Below, one piece after another: positions 56,285 through 64,000 of a DNA stretch of 64,000 bases. The stretch is from contig NZ_ACZV01000003.1 of the NCBI RefSeq assembly GCF_000176235.1, forward strand, positions 1-64,000, in the 5' to 3' direction. Below the pieces are notes generated by a model. It did no database searches. It saw nothing but the letters and a program-made list of their open reading frames with translations, and was not told where the DNA came from. The position numbers and the translations under genes are program-made. Source of the stretch: Vibrio orientalis CIP 102891 = ATCC 33934. Lineage in GTDB: Bacteria; Pseudomonadota; Gammaproteobacteria; Enterobacterales; Vibrionaceae. Numbering within the stretch: the first letter of the stretch is position 1; each line of letters opens with the position of its first letter.

Positions 56285-56887
56285 CTACCCTCCTACTTGT
56301 TCCGAATAAGCCACCAGTGGATCATTTAGCCATTGACGATACTGCTCGGCGTGTTGATAGCGCTCCATTTCAGAAACATTACGTGCCCAGTAAAGCACCA
56401 AGGGTTCAATCCAATGCATCTGACACAGCGCCGCCGTTAACTCGAACGGCTGTAAGATCTGTGAAAGCGGATAGCGGTTATAGCCCCCCTGACCAAATGC
56501 CTCTTCTTTGCCGCCGGTGGTGATAACACTACGCCAATATTTTCCTTTTAACGCTTCACCGTTACCAAATGCAAAGCCTTTACCTATTACTCGATCTAGC
56601 CACTCTTTTAATAAAGCCGGGCAAGAGTACATATAGAGGGGATGATGAAAGACGATCACATCATGCTCATTGAGCAACTTATGTTCCGCACTGACATCAA
56701 TAAAGAAATCTGGGTAGTGGGCATAAAGATCATGCACAGTGACATGCTCAAGAGATTCCACTTTCTTAAGCATCATTTGGTTGGCAACAGAGTCTCGCGA
56801 TTCTGGGTGTGCGTAAATCACCAATACCTTAGGTATATCGGAAGGTAAATTCTGCATTCCTTGGACAGCAATCCTTATATTATTCAT
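56285..56887 (-). CDS. kefG: KefB ancillary protein KefG
   Basis: KefG is a flavodoxin-fold quinone reductase that is needed for full KefB activity. The protein of up to 200 aa has [16 protein letters not shown] (about 21-36) and [19 protein letters not shown] (about 81-99), which match the KefF/KefG family. The start is uncertain: 56887 has no site, and an ATG ten codons in (56857) has AAGGA directly before it. The kefG-kefB-yheV-slyD order is that of E. coli. Confidence 0.92.
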   Translation of the reverse strand: MNNIRIAVQGMQNLPSDIPKVLVIYAHPESRDSVANQMMLKKVESLEHVTVHDLYAHYPDFFIDVSAEHKLLNEHDVIVFHHPLYMYSCPALLKEWLDRVIGKGFAFGNGEALKGKYWRSVITTGGKEEAFGQGGYNRYPLSQILQPFELTAALCQMHWIEPLVLYWARNVSEMERYQHAEQYRQWLNDPLVAYSEQVGG

Positions 56888-57027
56888 AGCCGAAGACGAC
56901 TGTATTTATTGTAATTTATCGTTATCAGTTTGTTATACGTTGTTAGCCACAATAACGCAACGATCGACATAGCTAGTCAAGTAACCTACTATTCGACGCA
57001 ATACGAGCAAAGACAAAGCACAAGATT

Positions 57028-58950
57028 ATGATTACCTTCTCTGGCATTCAGCTTCTACGCGGTGGCAAACCACTGCTTGAACAAGCCTCTGCAACCATTC
57101 ACCCCGGCGATAAAGTCGGCCTTGTGGGTAAGAACGGTTGTGGCAAATCCACTCTATTCGCCCTAATTAAAGACGAACTTTCTATTGATGCTGGTAATTT
57201 TAGCAAACCCGCTCATTGGGAGATGGCGTGGGTGGCTCAGGAGACTCCAGCTTTAGAGCGCAGTGCAATTGAGTATGTCATTGATGGTGACCGCGAATAC
57301 CGTCGTCTAGAGTCAGATTTAGCCGATGCCGAGCAGAAAGATAATGGCACTCTAGTCGCTGAAATTCACGGCAAGATTGAAACCATTGGCGGTTACAGCA
57401 TTCGTGCTCGCGCAGCCGAGTTACTCGATGGCTTAGGCTTTAGCCAAGATCAAATGAGTTGGAGCTTAACTCAGTTCTCCGGTGGTTGGCGTATGCGTCT
57501 TAACCTAGCTCAAGCGCTACTTTGCCGCTCTGATCTTTTGCTACTTGATGAGCCAACCAACCACTTAGACCTAGATGCAGTAATGTGGTTAGAACGCTGG
57601 CTACAAAACTACCCTGGCACCTTGGTTCTTATCTCACACGACCGAGACTTCCTTGACCCAATTGTAGGCCGAGTAATCCATGTAGAGAATCAACAACTGC
57701 ATGAATACACCGGTAACTACACATCGTTTGAAGAGCAACGTGCGCAAAAGCTCATCTTGCAACAAGCTCAATTTGAGAAGCAGCAGAAACAGATGTCGCA
57801 CATGCAAAGCTACATTGACCGTTTCCGCTATAAAGCCTCCAAAGCTCGCCAAGCACAAAGCCGTATTAAAGCGTTAGAGCGCATGGAAAAGGTTCTGCCA
57901 GCTCAACTGGATAACCCGTTTAGCTTTCAATTCCGCGACCCAGACGCGCTGCCTAATCCAATCATTATGATGGACGAAGTATCAGCAGGTTATGGCGACA
58001 ACCTAATCCTTGAGAAGATTCGCCTAAATCTAGTACCGGGTAGCCGTATCGGTCTACTTGGCCGCAACGGCGCAGGTAAGTCGACGTTAATTAAACTGCT
58101 ATCACGTGAACTTAACCCTCAAGGCGGCGACCTAACTTACTCTCAAGGGGTTAAAATTGGCTACTTTGCTCAGCACCAATTAGAGACACTTCACCCAGAA
58201 GAGACTCCGCTGCAACATATGATGCAGATCGCCCCAGACAAGAATGAACTTGAGCTGCGTAACTACTTAGGCAGTTTTGGCTTCCAAGGAGACAAAGCGC
58301 TCGAGAAAGTCGCGCCGTTTTCGGGTGGTGAGAAAGCTCGCCTAGTGCTTGCGTTGATTGTGTGGCAAAAACCTAACCTATTGCTGCTCGATGAGCCAAC
58401 CAACCACCTAGACCTCGATATGCGCCAAGCGCTGACTATGGCACTGCAAACGTTCGAAGGCGCAATGGTGATTGTTTCGCACGACCGCTACCTACTGCGT
58501 GCCACCACCGATGATCTCTACCTTGTCCATGACCGCCAAGTTGCACCGTTTGATGGTGATTTGAATGATTACTATAAATGGCTGACTGAACAGCAAAAAG
58601 CAGAACGCCGCGAAGCGCAAGCACAGCAACCAGAGAAGAGTAGTGAGAACAGCGCCGCAGCGAAAAAAGACCAAAAGCGTCGTGAAGCAGAGTTCCGCAA
58701 ACTGACCGCACCAATTCGCAAAAAGCTGACAAATCTGGAAGCAAAAATGGATAAGTTAGGCACAGCATTAGCTGAGGCGGAGACGCAATTGTCTGACAAC
58801 GCCCTTTATGAAGCCGAAAATAAAGCTAAACTTAACCAAGTACTCGCTGTTCAGGCTAACAGCAAAAGTGAACTTGAAGATGTCGAAATGGAGTGGATGT
58901 CTCTCCAAGAAGAACTAGAACAGATGGAACAGGAGTTCAATAGCCTATGA
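57028..58950 (+). CDS. yheS: ABC-F family ATPase YheS
   Basis: ABC-F proteins act on ribosomes, often to relieve stalls. The 640-aa cytoplasmic protein has two ABC domains: Walker A GKNGCGKST (about 35) and GRNGAGKST (about 348), signatures FSGGWRMRL and FSGGEKARL, and two LLLDEPTNHLDLD Walker B boxes. A linker with RYKASKARQAQSRIKALE lies between them, and a C-terminal coiled coil (about 530-640) ends the protein. It is divergent from kefG and leads the yheS-TIGR02444-yheT-yheU run, the E. coli order. An EttA or Uup assignment is less likely. Confidence 0.93.
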   Translation: MITFSGIQLLRGGKPLLEQASATIHPGDKVGLVGKNGCGKSTLFALIKDELSIDAGNFSKPAHWEMAWVAQETPALERSAIEYVIDGDREYRRLESDLADAEQKDNGTLVAEIHGKIETIGGYSIRARAAELLDGLGFSQDQMSWSLTQFSGGWRMRLNLAQALLCRSDLLLLDEPTNHLDLDAVMWLERWLQNYPGTLVLISHDRDFLDPIVGRVIHVENQQLHEYTGNYTSFEEQRAQKLILQQAQFEKQQKQMSHMQSYIDRFRYKASKARQAQSRIKALERMEKVLPAQLDNPFSFQFRDPDALPNPIIMMDEVSAGYGDNLILEKIRLNLVPGSRIGLLGRNGAGKSTLIKLLSRELNPQGGDLTYSQGVKIGYFAQHQLETLHPEETPLQHMMQIAPDKNELELRNYLGSFGFQGDKALEKVAPFSGGEKARLVLALIVWQKPNLLLLDEPTNHLDLDMRQALTMALQTFEGAMVIVSHDRYLLRATTDDLYLVHDRQVAPFDGDLNDYYKWLTEQQKAERREAQAQQPEKSSENSAAAKKDQKRREAEFRKLTAPIRKKLTNLEAKMDKLGTALAEAETQLSDNALYEAENKAKLNQVLAVQANSKSELEDVEMEWMSLQEELEQMEQEFNSL

Positions 58951-59426
58951 GTTCAAAGCACGTCGAAATTTCTTTAACCCTTGAACGCTTATGGCAATTC
59001 AGTTTGCAGTATTACAGCGTGCGAGAAGTCAAAGAGGCGTGCTTGAATCTTCAGAACCAATTTAAAGGCAATGTGAACTTACTGCTGCTGCTCAAATGGC
59101 TCGACGAGCAGCAGATCTGTTTCCAAGAACAAGACTGGCACCGCGTTGAAGAGTGTTTAGGTCGTTCTGAAGCACTGCTGCTTAGCTACCGTGAGTTAAG
59201 ACGCAAGCTAAAACTCCACCTCCCTGATACGCTCTATCGCGAATCTCTCCAATTTGAACTGCAATTAGAAAAACAGCAGCAATCTGATCTGGTTGACTGC
59301 ATCAACAGTATTCATCTAGAAACGAATCATAGCGAACCGCTTGTCTTACGCTATTGTCGCCAACTCGGCGGCGAGCAGCTCTACTCTGCCTTTGCAGAAC
59401 CTATCAATAACATTGCCAATCTATAA
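58947..59426 (+). CDS. TIGR02444-family protein
   Basis: This 159-aa, mostly helical cytoplasmic protein (LTLERLWQFSLQYYSVREVK; LLLLLKWLDEQQI) resembles TIGR02444 (DUF2390) proteins, which have no known function. It overlaps the yheS stop by 4 bp, so it is translationally coupled to the ABC-F gene, and yheT follows after 23 bp. The E. coli cluster lacks this gene between yheS and yheT. The linkage suggests, but does not show, a shared role. Confidence 0.82.
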   Translation: MSSKHVEISLTLERLWQFSLQYYSVREVKEACLNLQNQFKGNVNLLLLLKWLDEQQICFQEQDWHRVEECLGRSEALLLSYRELRRKLKLHLPDTLYRESLQFELQLEKQQQSDLVDCINSIHLETNHSEPLVLRYCRQLGGEQLYSAFAEPINNIANL

Positions 59427-59449
59427 GCTCTACCGACCTTAGGACTCTT

Positions 59450-60433
59450 ATGACTCAATTTGTTGCGGCTAAAGGATTAACCAATCCACACCTTCAAACC
59501 CTAGCGCCAAGATTTATTCGTAAGAAAGCGTTATTTGAGCCAGTGTGGCAAACACTTGATACCCCTGATGGAGATTTTTTGGATATCGCTTGGAGCGAAG
59601 ATCTCAATCAAGCCGACAAAGGCAAACTGGATAAACCAATTTTTGTCCTGTTTCACGGTTTAGAAGGCTGCTTTTACAGCCCTTACGCCAACGGTTTAAT
59701 GAATGCCTTTGCTAAACAAGGCTGGTTGTCGGTCATGATGCATTTTCGCGGCTGTAGCGGCAAGCCCAACAAACTGGCTCGGGCTTACCATTCTGGAGAA
59801 GTCGAAGACGCACGTTTCTTTCTTGAGCACCTTGATACACTTTTTCCTAATCAAACCAAAGTGGCTGTCGGCATCTCACTTGGTGGCAATATGCTGGCTA
59901 ACTATCTAGCCAAGTATCTAGACAATCCGCTAATTGACGCGGCGACCATCGTTTCAGCTCCGCTGGATCTCTCCGCGTGTTCGGAGCGCATCGAACAAGG
60001 CTTTTCTAAGCTGTATAAAAACTACCTACTCTCTTCGTTGAAAAAGAGCGCACTGCAAAAGCACCACTTACTTAAAGGAGAGCTAGGTCTGAGCTATCAC
60101 AACATTAAACGAGTCACAAAACTGTACGAGTTTGATGACTTGATTACCGCGCCACTGCATGGCTTTAAAGACGCCGAAGATTACTACCATCAATGCTCAG
60201 GTATCCATCGCCTTAAAGAGATCACTCTGCCAACTCAGATCATTCACGCCAAAGACGATCCGTTTATGACGGATGCCGTGATCCCGAAGTATGTGCTGCC
60301 TGAGAACATCGACTATCGCTTATTTGACCAAGGCGGCCACGTCGGTTTTGTCACTGGTACTGCAATAAAGCCGCGTTTCTGGTTAGAAGAAGCTCTGCCT
60401 GCCTACTATGAAAGTTTGGCGGTTTCGGCATAA
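59450..60433 (+). CDS. yheT: Alpha/beta hydrolase YheT
   Basis: This 327-aa cytoplasmic esterase-like protein has the oxyanion region LFHGLEGC (about 68-75). The nucleophile is S143 in GISLGGNML, the acid lies in AKDDPF, and the histidine is in GGHVGF near the end, so the catalytic triad is complete. Family members (YheT, ABHD1/3 type) have no firm substrate. It is in the yheS-yheT-yheU operon. Confidence 0.93.
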   Translation: MTQFVAAKGLTNPHLQTLAPRFIRKKALFEPVWQTLDTPDGDFLDIAWSEDLNQADKGKLDKPIFVLFHGLEGCFYSPYANGLMNAFAKQGWLSVMMHFRGCSGKPNKLARAYHSGEVEDARFFLEHLDTLFPNQTKVAVGISLGGNMLANYLAKYLDNPLIDAATIVSAPLDLSACSERIEQGFSKLYKNYLLSSLKKSALQKHHLLKGELGLSYHNIKRVTKLYEFDDLITAPLHGFKDAEDYYHQCSGIHRLKEITLPTQIIHAKDDPFMTDAVIPKYVLPENIDYRLFDQGGHVGFVTGTAIKPRFWLEEALPAYYESLAVSA

Positions 60434-60473
60434 TAGCGAGCGTCTATAACGAACATAAAATCTAGAGGTATTT

Positions 60474-60686
60474 ATGATTGTTCCTTGGCAACAAATCGAT
60501 CCAGACACGCTGGACAACTTAATCAAAGAATTTGTCCTGCGCGAAGGGACAGACTACGGTACGGTAGAGATTTCCCTGCAAAGCAAAATTGACCAAATCA
60601 AAAAACAACTTGAGTCAGGAGACGCCGTGGTGGTTTTCTCTGAGTTACATGAAACGGTCGATATCCAACTCAAAAATAGATTTTAG
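60474..60686 (+). CDS. yheU: UPF0270 protein YheU
   Basis: This 70-aa protein begins [20 protein letters not shown] and has EGTDYG, the family signature of YheU (UPF0270), whose function is unknown. It follows yheT by 40 bp and precedes prkB, as in E. coli. GAGGTATTT lies before the start. Confidence 0.93.
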   Translation: MIVPWQQIDPDTLDNLIKEFVLREGTDYGTVEISLQSKIDQIKKQLESGDAVVVFSELHETVDIQLKNRF

Positions 60687-60768
60687 AGAACTGCATACAG
60701 TGACGTCCAAGCAAAGCATGCTATAGTGGACGTCGATTACAGGAACGTATTCTCAGACAAGGTTTGTC

Positions 60769-61638
60769 ATGTCAGCAAAACACCCTATTATTGCCGTTAC
60801 TGGTTCGTCCGGTGCCGGAACCACTACTACCTCTGAAGCTTTCCGCAAGATGTTCAACATGATGAACGTTAAACCAGCATGGGTTGAGGGGGATAGTTTT
60901 CACCGTTTCACTCGTCCAGAAATGGATGTCGAAATCCGTAAAGCGCGTGAGCAGGGTCGTCATATCAGCTATTTTGGCCCGCAAGCTAATGACTTTGGTG
61001 GTCTGGCGGAGTTCTTTCGTCAGTACGGTCAAGAAGGCACAGGCCAAGTGCGACGTTACCTACACACTTTTGACGAAGCCGTCCCTTACAATCAAATGCC
61101 GGGCACCTTTACCCCTTGGCAAGATCTACCGGAAAACTCAGACGTTCTATTTTACGAAGGCCTGCATGGCGGTGTCGTTGATGGTGACGTTAATGTCGCT
61201 CAACATGTCGACTTCCTGATTGGTATGGTACCGATCGTTAACCTTGAGTGGATTCAGAAATTTGTCCGCGATACCCGCGATAGAGGCCATTCACGTGAAG
61301 CGGTGATGGACTCGATTGTTCGTTCAATGGATGACTACCTGAACTACATCACACCACAGTTTTCTCGTACTCATATTAACTTTCAGCGCGTCCCGACTGT
61401 CGACACGTCAAATCCACTTAACGCCAAAGGCATTCCAAGCCTAGATGAGAGTTTTGTGGTGATTCGCCTTCGCGGCATCAAAAATGTTGATTACCCTTAC
61501 CTACTGGCAATGATTGATGGCTCGTTTATGTCGCGCCATAACACCATAGTTGTACCCGGCGGTAAGATGAGTTTTGCGATGGAATTAATCGTACGACCGA
61601 TTCTTCAACAATTAATCGAAACGGGCAAAATTGGCTAA
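60769..61638 (+). CDS. prkB: Phosphoribulokinase-like protein PrkB
   Basis: PrkB resembles phosphoribulokinase but occurs in organisms without a Calvin cycle; its true substrate is not known. The 289-aa protein has a P-loop GSSGAGTTTT (about 12-21) and WVEGDSFHRF, and the LFYEGLHGG segment. It lies between yheU and crp, as in E. coli. No RuBisCO or other Calvin gene is in the window. Confidence 0.92.
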   Translation: MSAKHPIIAVTGSSGAGTTTTSEAFRKMFNMMNVKPAWVEGDSFHRFTRPEMDVEIRKAREQGRHISYFGPQANDFGGLAEFFRQYGQEGTGQVRRYLHTFDEAVPYNQMPGTFTPWQDLPENSDVLFYEGLHGGVVDGDVNVAQHVDFLIGMVPIVNLEWIQKFVRDTRDRGHSREAVMDSIVRSMDDYLNYITPQFSRTHINFQRVPTVDTSNPLNAKGIPSLDESFVVIRLRGIKNVDYPYLLAMIDGSFMSRHNTIVVPGGKMSFAMELIVRPILQQLIETGKIG

Positions 61639-61671
61639 TACTCACAGCTAGAACACGATTACTTTTCATAC

Positions 61672-61687
61672 CGTGATCATGTGCACA
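61672..61687 (+). promoter_or_regulatory. Possible CRP site upstream of crp
   Basis: CGTGA-TCATGT-GCACA matches the CRP consensus TGTGA-N6-TCACA at 8 of 10 positions and lies about 190 bp upstream of crp. Crp autoregulation is known in enterobacteria. The rest of the 61639-61879 gap holds no gene that I recognise. Confidence 0.45.
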
Positions 61688-61879
61688 GTTTTGCGTAGTA
61701 AATACGTCGTTGGACCCGATTAAAATCAAGAAATCGTTTTCGAAAAAGGATACTATTTCTTACCGAAACACAAGATAGCTTGCAGCATTTGTAAAGTGCT
61801 CTTATCCTAGTAGGCCTATTTAAGGCTTTGCTAAAACATGGAAAGCGACAAGCGTACCCTGCAGAGGAAGTGAGATATT

Positions 61880-62512
61880 ATGGTTCTAGGTAAACCTCAA
61901 ACCGACCCAACATTAGAGTGGTTCCTTTCACACTGTCATATTCATAAGTACCCATCAAAAAGCACGCTAATTCATGCGGGCGAAAAAGCTGAGACGTTGT
62001 ACTACATCGTTAAAGGCTCTGTTGCGGTTCTTATCAAGGACGAAGAAGGTAAGGAAATGATTCTTTCTTACCTAAACCAAGGTGACTTTATCGGTGAGCT
62101 TGGTCTATTCGAAGAAGATCAAGAGCGTACTGCTTGGGTTCGTGCTAAGTCTCCTTGTGAAGTAGCAGAAATCTCTTTCAAGAAGTTCCGTCAACTAATT
62201 CAAGTTAACCCAGACATCCTAATGCGCCTTTCAGCGCAAATGGCAAGCCGCCTACAAGTGACTAGCCAAAAAGTGGGTGACCTAGCATTCCTAGACGTAA
62301 CGGGCCGCATTGCTCAGACGCTACTAAACCTAGCGAAACAACCTGACGCAATGACTCACCCAGACGGCATGCAGATTAAGATCACTCGTCAAGAGATTGG
62401 TCAAATCGTTGGCTGTTCTCGTGAGACCGTTGGTCGTATCTTGAAGATGCTAGAAGAGCAGAACCTAATCTCTGCTCACGGTAAGACAATCGTTGTATAC
62501 GGTACTCGTTAA
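61880..62512 (+). CDS. crp: cAMP-activated global transcriptional regulator CRP
   Basis: CRP binds cAMP and controls catabolic genes, and in Vibrio also competence and virulence genes. The 210-aa protein has the cAMP-binding fold ([20 protein letters not shown], with the phosphate-contact R and ligand residues), the hinge helix, and the DNA-binding helix-turn-helix [19 protein letters not shown] (about 170-188). It is nearly identical in sequence pattern to E. coli CRP. GAGGAAGTGAG precedes the start, and a possible CRP site lies upstream. Confidence 0.98.
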   Translation: MVLGKPQTDPTLEWFLSHCHIHKYPSKSTLIHAGEKAETLYYIVKGSVAVLIKDEEGKEMILSYLNQGDFIGELGLFEEDQERTAWVRAKSPCEVAEISFKKFRQLIQVNPDILMRLSAQMASRLQVTSQKVGDLAFLDVTGRIAQTLLNLAKQPDAMTHPDGMQIKITRQEIGQIVGCSRETVGRILKMLEEQNLISAHGKTIVVYGTR

Positions 62513-62535
62513 TTTCGATTAACCGTTAAAATTTT

Positions 62536-62568
62536 AAAAGCCACCAATGGAGACATTGGTGGCTTTTT
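62536..62568 (+). terminator. Terminator of crp
   Basis: AAAAGCCACCAATG-GAGA-CATTGGTGGC-TTTTT, 24 bp past the crp stop, is a strong intrinsic terminator. Confidence 0.93.
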
Positions 62569-62578
62569 GTTTATTTGC

Positions 62579-62682
62579 GTCATCCCCGAGATGGAGGGAC
62601 GACCGAGTTGGGGATCTCTTTAAATAACCAAGTCAACCGATGAAGATTCCCTACTCCCTCCTTCGTCGGTCTATGGAATGAC
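62579..62682. repeat. Imperfect palindromic intergenic element, includes copy B of the 38-bp repeat
   Basis: The element runs from GTCATCCCCGAGATGG to GGTCTATGGAATGAC. The right half (62645-62682) matches 45075-45112 at 36 of 38 positions. Its reverse complement resembles the left half (GTCATTCC... against GTCATCCC..., both with a GGAGGGA core region), so the whole is an imperfect inverted repeat, MITE- or REP-like, of about 104 bp. No open frame is inside. Confidence 0.7.
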
Positions 62683-62723
62683 GGATACTCTCACTAGGGA
62701 GAAGTCCGTTCTCACTTCTACTT

Positions 62724-63515
62724 TTACCCGTTGGTACTTTCGAAAATCTTATCTGCAGATGCTGCAACAAAACCTGGGTAAAGTTCACCATTTGTCATTG
62801 GATAGCGCTTAGCAAACTCATAGAAACCACCGGGGATGATTTCAGTCCCTTCAGTAAACTGCACTGCAACTTTATCCGCCATAGTCGAAGATTGTTCTAG
62901 CAGTACCTCTGGAGAGCCTTTCACTTCACCACCAAACTCGTTAATGGTAAAGCCAGCATCACGTAGGTGATTGTTGACACCCACGACTTCCTCAAATGCA
63001 TTCAGTTGGTTGACGCTAACCGTAAAGTGGTTGGCACCATAGCCATGCGCCGCTAGCCAAGAAGCGTACTCACTCTCTGCCGCAAGCGTTTGGAAATCTG
63101 CGTAGCTAAGATCCCATAAACGACCGCCAGACAAGAACTCATGACCTTTTAGCTTACTGGTGTCCAATTGCTCAACAAGCTTAGCAACGATAGATTGCAG
63201 TGCTTGTGAACACTCTTCCACTTTTAGCTCACTGATAAACACTTTTGGCTGTTTTGGGTCTGGATGCTCAAAGTGCTTAGCTACCAACTTCTTACTTTCA
63301 AACAGATAGTCACCACAAGGCTTGTAGCCTACGTCTAAGAAAGGCTGCGCTAAAGTTGCGATACCCAATGGCTCGACATTGAAAGTGCGTAACGCGATAT
63401 GGTCATTGATCAGTGCTTCATCTTCTTGCAGTAGTTGATGCACTTTTTCAGCAGAGGGACACAGGCGTTGAATATAGTCCTTCCATAACGATTGGAATAA
63501 AGCATCTGGCGTCAT
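62724..63515 (-). CDS. Short DUF1338 protein (2-oxoadipate dioxygenase/decarboxylase-like)
   Basis: The 263-aa cytoplasmic protein matches DUF1338, whose characterised member HglS turns 2-oxoadipate into D-2-hydroxyglutarate with Fe(II). The three metal-ligand candidates are in place: H39 (NDHIALRTF), H163 (GANHFTVSV) and E233 (GGFYEFAKRYP). It is shorter than full HglS. It lies next to astD, the arginine-degradation gene, so its real substrate here may be another 2-oxo acid. The gene has GGAGGCG before the start at 63515. Confidence 0.85.
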   Translation of the reverse strand: MTPDALFQSLWKDYIQRLCPSAEKVHQLLQEDEALINDHIALRTFNVEPLGIATLAQPFLDVGYKPCGDYLFESKKLVAKHFEHPDPKQPKVFISELKVEECSQALQSIVAKLVEQLDTSKLKGHEFLSGGRLWDLSYADFQTLAAESEYASWLAAHGYGANHFTVSVNQLNAFEEVVGVNNHLRDAGFTINEFGGEVKGSPEVLLEQSSTMADKVAVQFTEGTEIIPGGFYEFAKRYPMTNGELYPGFVAASADKIFESTNG

Positions 63516-63640
63516 AACGCCTCCTTGTTTACGGTTGTTTACGTTATAGGGTTAGTCGTTATTATTATTGGTTAAGTTATAAAAGAGGCTACCAAACCGA
63601 TTTGTCCAGATAATCAGTCTGATAGCCTTCAACCTGTGAC

Positions 63641-63666
63641 GTTAAAAGCCTCCCTGCTCAGGGAGG
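63641..63666 (-). terminator. Hairpin after astD
   Basis: CCTCCCTG-CT-CAGGGAGG (63649-63666) is followed on the minus strand by CTTTTAAC, a short T run. It lies 41 bp past the astD stop and may weakly stop the transcript before the DUF1338 gene. Confidence 0.55.
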
Positions 63667-63706
63667 AAGAAGGGAATTCCCTAACTTAGGTTCTATGACC
63701 TAATTT

Positions 63707-64000
<294 letters not shown>

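Noticed and set aside
60769..61638. Evidence of a Calvin cycle from the phosphoribulokinase-like gene
   Set aside because: PrkB beside crp is common in heterotrophic gammaproteobacteria, and no RuBisCO gene is present.

Overview
The window looks like chromosome 1 of a Vibrio species; I cannot fix the species from sequence alone. It shows Vibrio-type 16S/23S rRNA, a MotX sodium-motor protein beside purA, moderate GC, and gene neighbourhoods typical of the family (cysJIH next to an rrn operon, motX-purA, kefGB-yheV-slyD facing yheS-yheT-yheU-prkB-crp). It is mostly conserved core genome. I see no prophage, insertion sequence, integron, CRISPR array or defence island.

Layout. 1-5450 (minus): most of an rRNA operon (16S, tRNA-Glu, 23S; the 5S lies off the left edge) with two sigma70 promoters, boxA sites and the 16S processing stem. 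5497-9855 (minus): cysJIH, sulfite and PAPS reduction. 9982-12531 (minus): a small unknown gene, an outer-membrane barrel, pspG with a putative sigma54 promoter, and dusA. 13015-17672 (plus): a two-gene signalling unit, a REC-HD-GYP c-di-GMP phosphodiesterase and a large hybrid histidine kinase. 17859-18796 (plus): zur and cheX. 18856-24514 (minus): cobA-cysD-cysN-SLC13 permease-cysC, which covers sulfate uptake, activation and siroheme methylation and so complements cysJIH. 24776-30872: periplasmic cpdB, a Crp-like regulator, elaA, a DMT transporter, ytfB/oapA, fklB and a DUF2780 lipoprotein.

30998-44657 (minus): the S10, spc and alpha ribosomal-protein operons in full (rpsJ to rplQ, with secY and rpoA). 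Their regulatory leaders are visible: a structured S10 leader of about 300 nt, an spc promoter with a terminator-like hairpin before rplN, and an S4-type pseudoknot leader before rpsM.

45188-53491: rlmB and rnr (minus), an exported amidohydrolase (plus), then motX behind a good sigma28 promoter, purA and iaaA (minus). 53600-56887 (minus): slyD, yheV, kefB, kefG. 57028-62512 (plus): yheS, a TIGR02444 gene, yheT, yheU, prkB, crp. 62724-64000 (minus): a short DUF1338 protein and the 3' end of astD, whose start is outside the window.

No clearly undescribed multi-gene system is evident. The best leads are the exported MTA/SAH-deaminase-like amidohydrolase, the HD-GYP/hybrid-kinase pair, the hairpin in the spc leader, the sigma54 site at pspG, the sigma28 promoter of motX overlapping a short open frame, a repeated palindromic intergenic element, and a perfect DnaA box upstream of the rrn promoters.
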